A stretch of 12,879 nt of DNA from Nitrospirota bacterium (GCA_021802325.1 JAKAAM010000024.1:1-12879), one strand, 5' to 3'. Counted from the first letter of the stretch, positions 5,839-12,706 are shown. A program made the numbers and translations. Notes: generated by a model not told the origin, from the letters alone.

Positions 5839-7221
5839 ATGAGGAAAAACGGATTCTGGATTTTGCTTTTCATATTCCTGTCGGACCTGTTCTGCCAATT
5901 TCCCTTGGGGGAGATCGGTCGTTCCCGATGCGCAGAGTGCGGGAGCATCTCAGCCCCTCCCCTTTTTCTTGATGTCAGCGTGAACGATCTCAAAAAGTCG
6001 GAAAAATACCTGAGAAATGATCTGGGACTTCCGTCCGTCAATCCGAACCCCTCCGAACCCTTGTGGGAGAGATCCCTCAAAAGCCATCCGATTCTTGTCT
6101 TTTTCAGTGCCGTCATGTTCCTCGGCGGAGGAGTCGCCTTTTTCCTGATCATCAGCCGTCAGAATCGGCGCCTCCGCGAGGGGATGGAGCTGGTCCGGGA
6201 AAATGCCGGACGGTTCGGCGGAGGCGGTTATGGACGTCCATCCGGGGCCTCGGCCCCGCTCAAGGAGGTCATCAAGGCCACAGAAGAGGATGTCCGGGCC
6301 GGAGGAGAGCTTCCACCGGAAAAGGCTGTGAGAAGAATGGACAGCGTCCTGGACTCCCTTCGCCTCGCATTGGGCACAGGCGGGAGAACGTCACGACTGA
6401 CCCTCTTCCGGTACGACGAATCCGATGACCAGTTCCGGATCTGTGGGGTCAGCAGCGGGGAGGACTTCACACTTCTCGGCACATCGGTCTCGCCGCCGGA
6501 ACTGGTGTTCAGTAGTCCCTTGAGGACCCTCACCTTCGCTCCCAAGACCGGGAATTTTGGAACGGTTGACTCCTGGATCTATCCTTTTGGGGGTGACGGT
6601 GGAGAGTTCTGCGTTCTCATGGTGGAAATGACCGTCTCCCGCCCCCCCGACAACTGGCAGGACAATGTCCGGGAATCGCTCCATCTTCTGAAATCCCTGA
6701 TCGTCCGCCAGGAAAGCGGGGGCACCGACCCGACTCTCACAACGAGGGATTCCACCGGCTCGCTCGACTATCGAGCCACCATGAATCGTCTGATGGAGGA
6801 GCTCGCCAAAACGAAGAAAATGGAAATTCCCTTTTCAATGATCGCTTTTCGCGTTGACAATCAAGATGAGGTCGAGAAACGATACGGGACAGCCTCTCTG
6901 GAGGCAGCCTGGACCCGTTTGACGAATGCTGTTTCGGCCACTCTCCGGCCAACAGACTGGGTGATGCGACCTCGCCCCGATCTGCTGCTGATTCAGGTTC
7001 TGGAAGCCGGAGAGGCCGAGGGGCAAGCCGTCTTAAACCGCATCGTCAAATCCCTCTCAAAATTCTCCAGCTCGAAGACGCTCGAAAAAGGCCTTCATTA
7101 CAAGGTCGTTCTTGTGCCCTATCCCCTTGATTTGGCCCCCTCCGTGGGGACCTTCTTCGAACAGATCCTCCACAAGGTCGACGGACCGTCTTCCGTCGAC
7201 GGAACTTTCTACTATTCCTGA
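5839..7221 (+). CDS. Membrane protein with a degenerate GGDEF-like C-terminal domain
   Basis: A 460-residue protein with an N-terminal hydrophobic segment (residues 5-19, possible signal anchor), a short external part containing CAEC, a clear transmembrane helix (84-106) and a basic stop-transfer RQNRRLR. A Gly-rich linker follows, then a region of about 180-290 with GAF-like character (LTLFRYDESDDQFRICGVSS). The last 150 residues follow the GGDEF plan: YRATMNRLMEELAKTKK, FSMIAFRVDNQDEVEKRYG (for LDIDxFKxxND), then LRPTDWVMRPRPDLLLIQVLE. At the signature position it has RPRPD (377-381) instead of GGDEF, so diguanylate cyclase activity is unlikely. A role as a c-di-GMP or nucleotide receptor, or as a partner of the divergent cyclase, is inference. 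ATG 5839 follows GAGGG at 4 bases. Its 3' end overlaps the convergent lipoprotein gene by 10 bases. Confidence 0.75.
   Translation: MRKNGFWILLFIFLSDLFCQFPLGEIGRSRCAECGSISAPPLFLDVSVNDLKKSEKYLRNDLGLPSVNPNPSEPLWERSLKSHPILVFFSAVMFLGGGVAFFLIISRQNRRLREGMELVRENAGRFGGGGYGRPSGASAPLKEVIKATEEDVRAGGELPPEKAVRRMDSVLDSLRLALGTGGRTSRLTLFRYDESDDQFRICGVSSGEDFTLLGTSVSPPELVFSSPLRTLTFAPKTGNFGTVDSWIYPFGGDGGEFCVLMVEMTVSRPPDNWQDNVRESLHLLKSLIVRQESGGTDPTLTTRDSTGSLDYRATMNRLMEELAKTKKMEIPFSMIAFRVDNQDEVEKRYGTASLEAAWTRLTNAVSATLRPTDWVMRPRPDLLLIQVLEAGEAEGQAVLNRIVKSLSKFSSSKTLEKGLHYKVVLVPYPLDLAPSVGTFFEQILHKVDGPSSVDGTFYYS
7177..7200. repeat. Perfect 9-bp inverted repeat at the convergent gene junction
   Basis: GTCGACGGA (7177-7185) and TCCGTCGAC (7192-7200) form a perfect 9-bp stem with a 6-base loop. 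It lies inside the last codons of the GGDEF-like gene and 12 bases past the stop codon of the minus-strand lipoprotein gene. No U-tract follows on either strand, so intrinsic termination is doubtful; it could protect the 3' end of the MCE operon mRNA. Confidence 0.45.
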
Positions 7222-8156
7222 CCCTCACGGGAGCTGAGCCATTGATCGATGATGGCCTGGATCTCTCCCGGAGGAAGCCCCCCAAGTTTTGAGGCAAAGG
7301 TTTTGATGGAAGCCAGGTCCTTTTGCGCAAGCTCCCTGTGCCCAAGCGATGATCGGATCCCTGAGGCTGTGAGCATGTCCCTGGCAGCGAGTCCATACTC
7401 GCCCTGGGAGAGATGTCCCAGGGCTTGACCTTCAAGGTCAAAGGCAAGACCCGAGGGATTGTGGAGCGCACGGTCGATTTTTTCGGCCCGGGAAAAAGAG
7501 TTCAGCGCTCGTTTGGTATGGCCGGAGAGAAGGTCGTTGCGACCGAGGCCGGCAAGGTCAGTGGCGATGGAGAGTTTGTTCTCCCTTGACTCATCGAGCG
7601 AGAGGGCCTTCTTGTAAAGATTTCCGGCCTGGTGATAGTGCTTTTTGGCCGACAGCCGCTCCGCCTGAATCTGGTAAAGGCGGGAAAGAAGGCGTTGTCG
7701 GGCATCCTCCCGGCTTCCCGAGAGGGAATCGATCGTCTTTCGGGCCTCGGTGATCCATTCCTCCTGAGAATCAGCGGATGCGATTTCTGCCCCGAGAAGC
7801 AGTGTTTCGGCCTTGCGGTCGGGGGCATCGGCGACAGACTCAAAGAGAAGGGCCCGATCGATCCACTCTCTGGCCTGATCCGGCCTTCCGATGATGATCG
7901 ACAATCTTGCCAAGCGGTTCATGTCGGAGATTGTCGCGTTGTAGTCCCCTGACATTCTATGGCGGGCCAGGGCCTTTCTGACCGAAAGGATGGCCTGTCG
8001 GGGGTGGTTTTTGAGAAGAAGCTCCTGTGCGCTTCCGAGATGTTCGGCGGCCCGGAGCCTGTTCGGGTGTTTGATCGGTGCCCCCCCACAGGCGGAAAAA
8101 GATAAAAGAATACCCATGGCAATGAGGCCGACTCCCTTTCGTCTTGCGGAGGTCAT
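7212..8156 (-). CDS. TPR-repeat lipoprotein at the end of the MCE/Mla operon
   Basis: A 314-residue protein with a basic n-region (MTSARRK), hydrophobic core and lipobox-like FSAC, which puts the lipidated Cys at residue 23. The rest is helical with TPR-like units: AQELLLKNHPRQAILSVRKAL, PDQAREWIDRALLF, YHQAGNLYKKALSLDE, HTKRALNSFSRAEKID and QGEYGLAARDMLTASG. Its ATG overlaps the stop of the MCE gene as ATGA (8153-8156), so the two are very probably translated together. MCE systems often include a periplasmic or outer-membrane partner (MlaC or a PqiC/YmbA-type lipoprotein). This gene occupies that place but looks like neither, so it may be a different partner protein; that is inferred from position. 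Its last 10 bases overlap the convergent GGDEF-like gene. Confidence 0.8.
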   Translation of the reverse strand: MTSARRKGVGLIAMGILLSFSACGGAPIKHPNRLRAAEHLGSAQELLLKNHPRQAILSVRKALARHRMSGDYNATISDMNRLARLSIIIGRPDQAREWIDRALLFESVADAPDRKAETLLLGAEIASADSQEEWITEARKTIDSLSGSREDARQRLLSRLYQIQAERLSAKKHYHQAGNLYKKALSLDESRENKLSIATDLAGLGRNDLLSGHTKRALNSFSRAEKIDRALHNPSGLAFDLEGQALGHLSQGEYGLAARDMLTASGIRSSLGHRELAQKDLASIKTFASKLGGLPPGEIQAIIDQWLSSREGQE

Positions 8157-9091
8157 GGGTGAGTCCCTCCAGCGGTTGAGGGGAGGGGAAGCGGCGGTCT
8201 CTGGCCCGGCCCAATGGCGTCAAGGGGAGGCGGAGGCGGAGGAATGAGATTTCTGATCGGCCAGCTCTGCTTCACCCCGTTCAGAATTGTCTGGGTCGAA
8301 TTGACCGTTCTGTCCGTGGCCGAAAGGACCGTGGTCGTCTTCTGAGTGATTTCGGGAAGACGGGGCGTCGCTTTCTTGACGTCGTCCGCGATGCCCTGCA
8401 GTTTTTTGATGAGGGCCGGGAGGTCGTTGCTCATGTTTTTGATGTTTTCAGACGTTTCTTTCACATTGAGTGTGGTCTTCTGGAGTTCATCGTAGATTTC
8501 CTGCTTCCTGAGAATGGCTCCGACCGTTCCCTTGCCCCGATCGATGGAACTTGAAAGGTCGGCGATGTTCCGGACGATTCGCTGAAGGTCGATGATGGTC
8601 GGATTGAGTTTTGCCATGATTTGCTCCATCGTCAGCGGGGTCTCTGCCCGGATCTTGGCATTGCTTGCAATTTCAGGCAGCCAGGGAGTCCCGATGCTGA
8701 TTCGAAGGGAGACGTCGCCGGAGATGATTCCGGATTTCTTGACGGAAACAAAAGAGTCTTTTCGAATGAGGTTCTGATATTTTTTCAGGATCTTCATGGA
8801 GACCTTGATCTGATTGAGCTTGGTGAAGTCAACAGAGTCCACTTCTCCGACATCAAGGCCGGCAAGCTTGACCGGAGTTCCGGGAACGATTCCGTAGGTC
8901 TGGTCCAGGATGGTGTAGAGGTGGAATCTTTTGTCGAACACATGCTGATGGACGCCGATTTCATAGAGTCCGAAGATGAATCCGATCAGGGGAACGAGCA
9001 GGAAGATCCCCGCAAGCTGTTCGATTTTCTTTTCGTTGGCTCGATGGATATGGTGAAGTTTCATCGTGTTTTTGCCGACAATCCCAGACAT
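8153..9091 (-). CDS. mlaD: MlaD-family MCE lipid-transport substrate-binding protein
   Basis: Inner-membrane anchored MCE protein of an Mla/Ttg2-type phospholipid transporter. It has one N-terminal transmembrane helix (about residues 26-44, IEQLAGIFLLVPLIGFIFGL), then the MCE domain (about 56-135) with YTILDQTYGIVPGTPVKLAGLDVGEVDSV and KKSGIISGDVSLRIS. A long helical segment follows (TTLNVKETSENIKNMSNDL; DRTVNSTQTILNGV), as in MCE proteins that form a hexamer plus helical barrel. The C-terminus is Pro-rich (LIPPPPPPLDAIG). The ATG at 9089-9091 is directly preceded by an in-frame stop; the ATG at 9064 (MKLHHIHRANEKK) is equally possible, and neither has a clear ribosome binding site. It lies 69 bases after the ATPase gene and overlaps the lipoprotein start by 4 bases. 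Confidence 0.92.
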   Translation of the reverse strand: MSGIVGKNTMKLHHIHRANEKKIEQLAGIFLLVPLIGFIFGLYEIGVHQHVFDKRFHLYTILDQTYGIVPGTPVKLAGLDVGEVDSVDFTKLNQIKVSMKILKKYQNLIRKDSFVSVKKSGIISGDVSLRISIGTPWLPEIASNAKIRAETPLTMEQIMAKLNPTIIDLQRIVRNIADLSSSIDRGKGTVGAILRKQEIYDELQKTTLNVKETSENIKNMSNDLPALIKKLQGIADDVKKATPRLPEITQKTTTVLSATDRTVNSTQTILNGVKQSWPIRNLIPPPPPPLDAIGPGQRPPLPLPSTAGGTHP

Positions 9092-9160
9092 TCATGTCCG
9101 GGAGGGAAGATCCCTGTCAGACTCTCCTTTTTCTTTGAGCGATCCTGAGATCGATCGTGG

Positions 9161-9865
9161 TTAGGACTCTCTTTCCGAACGCAGAAGGGTCTCGTCGGAG
9201 CCGGTCAGGCCCCGGGGAGTCAGATATCCAATTTTCTTATAAAAGGGTCCCGGCAGGATCTTTTTTCGTGAAAAAAGAAGGATGGTTGTCTCTCCTTCCG
9301 CCACAATTCGCCCAAGCGCATCGTTGATTCTCCGGATCCCCTGGTCGTCAAGCCCTTCATAGGGGTCGTCGAGGATCAGAAGATCGGGATTGTTCAGGAT
9401 GGCCCGAACAAAGCCGACCTTTTTCGTCTGGTCTGCATTCAGGTCGCAGGGATAGAGATCAAGAAGAGCGTGAAGTCCGAATTCCTCAAGATAGGGGTCA
9501 AGGCGCTCTTCGATCTTGTGGGAGGCCATAACATGCCCATACTTGAGCTGTAATGCCAGGTTCTGGTAAACCGTCATCCCCTGAAGGAGGATCCCCCGAT
9601 CGGGAAGCAGTCCGATTTTCTTTCGTATGTAGGAAAGAAGCACGGCGGGAGGATCCGTCATTTCGCGTTCAAAGAGTTGAAATTGACCTTCCCACACACA
9701 AAGAATTCCCAGGATCGTTTTGACAAGGGCCGACTTTCCGACTCCGCTCTCTCCCATGATCAGGCAATGTTCGCCCTTATTGATCGAAAGGGTCAGCGGG
9801 GAGATGAGAGGGAGCTCCTCGTCATATCCGATGGCGGCCTCTTCAAATTCGATCAATGTCTCCAT
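9161..9865 (-). CDS. MlaF-like ABC ATPase with degenerate catalytic motifs
   Basis: ATP-binding subunit partner of the MlaE-like permease encoded just upstream; 234 residues. Walker A is intact (GESGVGKS, 38-45) and Walker B keeps its Asp (LLILDD, D166). By alignment with the MlaF plan from memory, other motifs are changed. The Q-loop Gln is Asp89 (LLPDRGILLQGMTVYQNL). The LSGGQ signature is LNADQ (142-146). The catalytic Glu is Asp167 (ILDDPYEGLD). The switch His is Arg200 (LLFSRKK). Such a protein should still bind ATP but may hydrolyse it poorly, so it could be slow, regulatory or work with an unseen second subunit. The length is a little short for MlaF (about 265). The ATG is preceded by AGGAT at 5 bases. 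It sits between mlaE and mlaD, as in known operons. Confidence 0.88.
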   Translation of the reverse strand: METLIEFEEAAIGYDEELPLISPLTLSINKGEHCLIMGESGVGKSALVKTILGILCVWEGQFQLFEREMTDPPAVLLSYIRKKIGLLPDRGILLQGMTVYQNLALQLKYGHVMASHKIEERLDPYLEEFGLHALLDLYPCDLNADQTKKVGFVRAILNNPDLLILDDPYEGLDDQGIRRINDALGRIVAEGETTILLFSRKKILPGPFYKKIGYLTPRGLTGSDETLLRSERES

Positions 9866-9913
9866 GCCGTATCCTGCATTTTAACGCTGTGCCTTCGTCC
9901 CATTTGTGTTCCT

Positions 9914-10693
9914 CTAGGCGAGAGAGGAGAAAATCAGATAGAGACTCAGGGCGACGGTCGATAGCGCCAGGGCGCTCACCAGCGCCAGCCGTGTCTCCTT
10001 GGGAACCTCCCGGGCCGATCGCTTGACCCGGAGCCCATGATAGACGCTCACGGAAGAGATGATCAATCCGTAAAAGAGTCCCTCGAGAAGGGGAAGAAGA
10101 AGATCGGAAAGCCGAATATTCATTTCGATCATCCGGACAAGCGTTGCCACCGGCATGGAGAGCCCCATGAGTGCCATGGCAAATCCTCCGGCCATGGCAA
10201 TGATCCCGAAATAGAAGGTCAGGGCGATCGTCGAGACAATGATTCCGATGATGTTGGGGGTGATGATGAGATAGGAGAGATTGACCCCCAGCATTTCAAT
10301 GGTGTCGAGCTCTCCGGAGACCCTCATGTTGCCGATTTCCACGGCGAGCCCCGACGTCGAGCGGGCGATGACGATAAGGGCGGTGGCAAAGGGACCCACA
10401 ATCCCGAAAATCACATGAAGGACGATCGTTCCTACAAGATTCTGGATGCCCAGCTTGGGGAGCTCGATTCCCGTCTCTGCCACCACTCCGGCCCCGACAA
10501 GCAGCGCCACCACTGTGATGATCGGCAGGGCACTCAGCCCTGCGGTCACGATGGCATGGAGATAGAGATGGAGGGAGATCCTTCTGGAAAGCGTCAGTCG
10601 TATCAGGTCATGGACACTCGTCAGAATGATTTGAATCAGATCCCGAAAATATTGGTAAAGCCTTAGGGGGCTAATGGACTCTAGAATTCCGAT
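9914..10693 (-). CDS. mlaE: MlaE-family ABC permease, apparent non-canonical start
   Basis: Integral inner-membrane permease of the Mla/MCE lipid transporter. Family features are ALPIITVVALLVGAGVV, the GPFATALIVIARSTSGLAVEIGNMRVSGELDTIEMLGVNL block cut by a few substitutions, and LITPNIIGIIVSTIAL, with about five hydrophobic segments. The first standard start is the GTG at 10549, which gives only 211 residues, has no ribosome binding site and cuts off the N-terminal amphipathic helix. The same frame is open without interruption to the TGA at 10715-10717. It encodes a plausible MlaE N-terminus (SPLRLYQYFRDLIQIILTSV) but contains no ATG, GTG or TTG. An ATC at 10691-10693 lies 8 bases after GAGG and gives 259 residues, the family length. 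The start given here is therefore inference; the gene itself is certain. It lies 29 bases after the peroxidase gene. Confidence 0.85.
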   Translation of the reverse strand: MGILESISPLRLYQYFRDLIQIILTSVHDLIRLTLSRRISLHLYLHAIVTAGLSALPIITVVALLVGAGVVAETGIELPKLGIQNLVGTIVLHVIFGIVGPFATALIVIARSTSGLAVEIGNMRVSGELDTIEMLGVNLSYLIITPNIIGIIVSTIALTFYFGIIAMAGGFAMALMGLSMPVATLVRMIEMNIRLSDLLLPLLEGLFYGLIISSVSVYHGLRVKRSAREVPKETRLALVSALALSTVALSLYLIFSSLA

Positions 10694-10701
10694 ATCTCTT
10701 A

Positions 10702-10705
10702 CCTC
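10702..10705 (-). promoter_or_regulatory. Shine-Dalgarno candidate for the mlaE ATC start
   Basis: GAGG (within CTGAGGTAAGAG) on the minus strand lies 8 bases before the ATC codon at 10691-10693. It is the only good ribosome binding site in the gap between the peroxidase and mlaE genes. Confidence 0.4.
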
Positions 10706-10722
10706 AGTTAATTTTCAAAAGG

Positions 10723-11733
10723 TCAGGGCTGATTTTTTTCAGCGGGGGTTTCGCCGCTCAGTGCCAGGAGAAAGTCCACAAGCTCAGTCTTTTCCTGTTT
10801 TGTCAGATGAAGGGGCTGTATGAGCGGATCCTTCGTCTTGTAGGGGGATTTCCCGCCCCCTTGATCATAAAAATCCACGACTTTCCTGAGAGTCCTGAAG
10901 ACCCCGTCGTGCATATAGGGAGAGGTGAGCGCGACATTCCTTAATGGTGCCGTTCTGAACTTCCCCATGTCGTTCGGGTCATGCGAGATCGCATAGCGAC
11001 CCACATCCTTTGACAGTGTCCCTGTCTGGGGGACCCCCAGGTTGTGGTAGGCCTGATCGGAAAGGAGCGCCCCCGAATGACAGAGAACGCAGCGGGCCTT
11101 TCCCTTGAAGAGAAGAAAGCCTTTTTTTGCACTGGGAGAAAGGGCTTTCTTGTCTCCCATCAGATATCGGTCGTAGGGGGTGTTGGGCGTAAGGAGGGTC
11201 CGCTCATAGGCCGCAATGGCTTCCCCGATTCGATCAATCGAGACATCCCCCCCAAAGACCTCCCGAAAGGATTTCCGGTAAAAAGGGATCTTCCGGAGTC
11301 GGTCGACGACACTCTGGTTGGTGGGGTTTTCCATTTCGACGGGATTTGTGAGCGGTCCAATGGCCTGTTCTTCGAGGCTTCCTGCCCGACCATCCCAGAA
11401 CTCACGGTCAAGGTAGGCGGCATTGAGGGCTGAAGGAGCGTTTCTTCCTCCGCGTTTTCCTCCCACCCCGATCGAAACGGGACGGGGATCCGCGTATCCT
11501 GCCTTGGGCATATGACAAAAAGCGCAACTGATGGATCCGTTGACGGAGAGTTTAGGATCAAAAAAGAGCTTTTTCCCCAGTGCGACCTTGGCCGGAGTCT
11601 GAAGGTTGGAAAGAGGGACGGGAGGGGAGGGGGGAAGCGGGACCAAGGGTTGGGCCATGACCCTCTCTGCAGTCCCAGCATTAAAGGCCAGAAAGGCTAT
11701 GGTTGCGATGGAATACACAATGTTTCTTTTCAT
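10723..11733 (-). CDS. Di-haem cytochrome c peroxidase (CcpA/MauG superfamily)
   Basis: Periplasmic enzyme that reduces hydrogen peroxide to water with electrons from c-type cytochromes. A Sec signal peptide (MKRNIVYSIATIAFLAF, probable cleavage after VMA) precedes a Pro-rich linker. Two CxxCH haem sites are present: CAFCH (70-74) and CVLCH (215-219). Family blocks around them include LGKKLFFDPKLSVNGSISC, GRNAPSALNAAY, FWDGRAGSLEEQAIGPL, NPVEM and a C-terminal FRTAPLRNVALTSPYMHDG, in which the Met of YMHDG is the expected ligand of the high-potential haem. The 336 residues match the family. The ATG is preceded by AAGGAG at 5 bases. It is the first gene of the run that continues into mlaE after a 29-base gap. 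A link between peroxide defence and lipid transport is unusual and may only reflect read-through. Confidence 0.94.
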   Translation of the reverse strand: MKRNIVYSIATIAFLAFNAGTAERVMAQPLVPLPPSPPVPLSNLQTPAKVALGKKLFFDPKLSVNGSISCAFCHMPKAGYADPRPVSIGVGGKRGGRNAPSALNAAYLDREFWDGRAGSLEEQAIGPLTNPVEMENPTNQSVVDRLRKIPFYRKSFREVFGGDVSIDRIGEAIAAYERTLLTPNTPYDRYLMGDKKALSPSAKKGFLLFKGKARCVLCHSGALLSDQAYHNLGVPQTGTLSKDVGRYAISHDPNDMGKFRTAPLRNVALTSPYMHDGVFRTLRKVVDFYDQGGGKSPYKTKDPLIQPLHLTKQEKTELVDFLLALSGETPAEKNQP

Positions 11734-11817
11734 AAAAACTCCTTCTGATCAGTGGCGAAGGAAAAATGCCATTGAGTATTTCCGGACCTCACCCTAAGAA
11801 TATGCCCGTCACACACT

Positions 11818-11826
11818 ATCATAACA
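11818..11826 (-). promoter_or_regulatory. Possible extended -10 promoter for the peroxidase/MCE operon
   Basis: Read on the minus strand, TGTTATGAT combines the extended TG with TATGAT (5 of 6 consensus bases). No matching -35 is seen 17 bases upstream. It would give a leader of about 78 bases before the ATG at 11733. Confidence 0.3.
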
Positions 11827-11970
11827 TGGAGGAAGATTCTATTTGTTCTCAAAATCAGATTCGCCTCTTCGTTATCGAAAGGCTAACCTCAAGATTCTGA
11901 AGATCTCTCTGAACGTGAAACGAGGAAGGAAGAGAAAAGTGATGGAAATCACGTAATTCGACGACCGATT

Positions 11971-12111
11971 TTATCTTGCCATCACCCTGTCGAAAAACTT
12001 CTCGAGGTCGACATCGACCACAATCTGGAAGCCTTCCTGCACGTAACGCTGCGCTTTCCGCACGGCGTCTTGTGCGATCCGGCCCGGTCGAAATCCGTAG
12101 CTGAACTCCGA
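11971..12111 (-). pseudogene. Remnant of a group II intron reverse transcriptase
   Basis: The minus strand encodes EFSYGFRPGRIAQDAVRK, then AQRYVQEGFQIVVDVDLEKFFDRV, closely matching the RT core of group II intron-encoded proteins (SYGFRPGR, then VVDxDxxxFFDxV, which holds the first catalytic Asp). Only about 47 codons remain. The family normally continues NHDxLM after FFDRV. Here it reads FFDRV-MAR and then TAA (11971-11973), which suggests a small deletion and then loss of everything downstream, including YADD. Upstream the frame is open to 12228 but shows no RT similarity before the SEF. No start codon or ribosome binding site fits. It is a dead fragment marking a former group II intron insertion or recombination junction. 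Confidence 0.85.
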
Positions 12112-12230
12112 TCGCTCCAAGCCTTCGGGGTTACGACACGCCAAAAGGGCTTCATCGCGTCCCGCCTCGGGTCCGGCTGGGCCTCTGCCTCCTGATTCTT
12201 GGAAAGCTCTTCGCTCTCCACTTCTAGCTC

Positions 12231-12238
12231 AAAAGGAG
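12231..12238 (+). promoter_or_regulatory. Strong Shine-Dalgarno for the coiled-coil gene
   Basis: AAAAGGAG lies 5 bases before the ATG at 12244 and fixes the start of the small coiled-coil gene over earlier in-frame codons. Confidence 0.7.
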
Positions 12239-12243
12239 ACGCC

Positions 12244-12489
12244 ATGGCCTCATCGATAGAAACAATCCAGAAAATCCTCCAGGAAACCATCGCCCCGGGA
12301 TTCAGCCGTCTTGAAAACGAACTGGCCGGCGTTAAGGTCGATGTCAGCTCTCTCCAGTCGGAAATCAGGCGACTAAACGACAAGATCGATTCCGTTCGCA
12401 GCGAGCTCAAGGCGGAGATCCACCGTTTGGACGACAAGCTGACCACGGCGCTTGAGATCCGGGAACGCTTGGCCGCCCTAGAGGCCTAG
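12244..12489 (+). CDS. Small coiled-coil protein of unknown function
   Basis: An 81-residue acidic protein without a recognised family name. After a short amphipathic start (SSIETIQKILQETIAPGF) it is one continuous coiled coil: FSRLENELAGVKVDVSSL, QSEIRRLNDKIDSVRSEL and KAEIHRLDDKLTTALEIR, with Leu, Ile and Val at a/d heptad positions, ending RERLAALEA. No Cys, signal peptide or DNA-binding helix-turn-helix is seen. The strong AAAAGGAG gives good support for translation from 12244. A longer antisense open frame on the minus strand is only its mirror. It lies between an RT remnant and a toxin-like gene, so it belongs to the accessory part. Oligomerisation through the coiled coil is likely; the partner is unknown. 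Confidence 0.75.
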   Translation: MASSIETIQKILQETIAPGFSRLENELAGVKVDVSSLQSEIRRLNDKIDSVRSELKAEIHRLDDKLTTALEIRERLAALEA

Positions 12490-12706
12490 GTCGCCTCCCA
12501 CTGACTTTCGTCACACAACCCCCGCCAAATTCGCCAGCAGAACACCAAATTGTCGTCTCTTATTGAAAAGACTCGCCATCCCCTGCGAATTTCTGATGAG
12601 CGACGGCGGCTACTTGAGCTGTTTGCGATGAGATCCGATCTTGCCGGAAGCATCGCCAAGTCCTGAATCTTCCTGTCGTCTTCCCTCGAAGCCTTCATAA
12701 CACAAG
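12490..12706. other. Short intergenic stretch with a decayed open frame
   Basis: The plus strand has a 53-codon frame between stops (12505-12666) with a helical, basic composition (SSLIEKTRHPLRISDERRRLLELF). It has no usable start codon or ribosome binding site and could be a remnant of a transposase or similar gene; no family could be named. Confidence 0.3.

Noticed and set aside
5802..5898. Longer N-terminus of the cyclase from 5898 or 5802
   Set aside because: The extra 26-58 residues have no domain character, no ribosome binding site, and would overlap or abut the divergent gene start.
7177..7200. The 9-bp inverted repeat as a classical intrinsic terminator
   Set aside because: No run of T follows on either strand, so it is listed as an inverted repeat only.
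10037..10666. A 209-codon plus-strand open frame antisense to mlaE
   Set aside because: Highly charged, low-complexity composition typical of the mirror of a membrane protein gene; the minus strand encodes a clear MlaE family protein.
11826..11900. A 24-codon plus-strand frame starting MEEDSICSQNQIRLF
   Set aside because: Too short, without a Shine-Dalgarno sequence, and located in the upstream region of the oppositely oriented peroxidase gene.
11982..12446. A 154-codon minus-strand open frame
   Set aside because: It is the mirror of the coiled-coil gene in its first part and runs out of frame with the RT remnant in its second; Ser/Arg-rich composition indicates a shadow.
12505..12666. A 53-codon frame between the coiled-coil gene and the toxin promoter as a real gene
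   Set aside because: No start codon with a ribosome binding site and no nameable family; it may be a gene remnant but cannot be supported.
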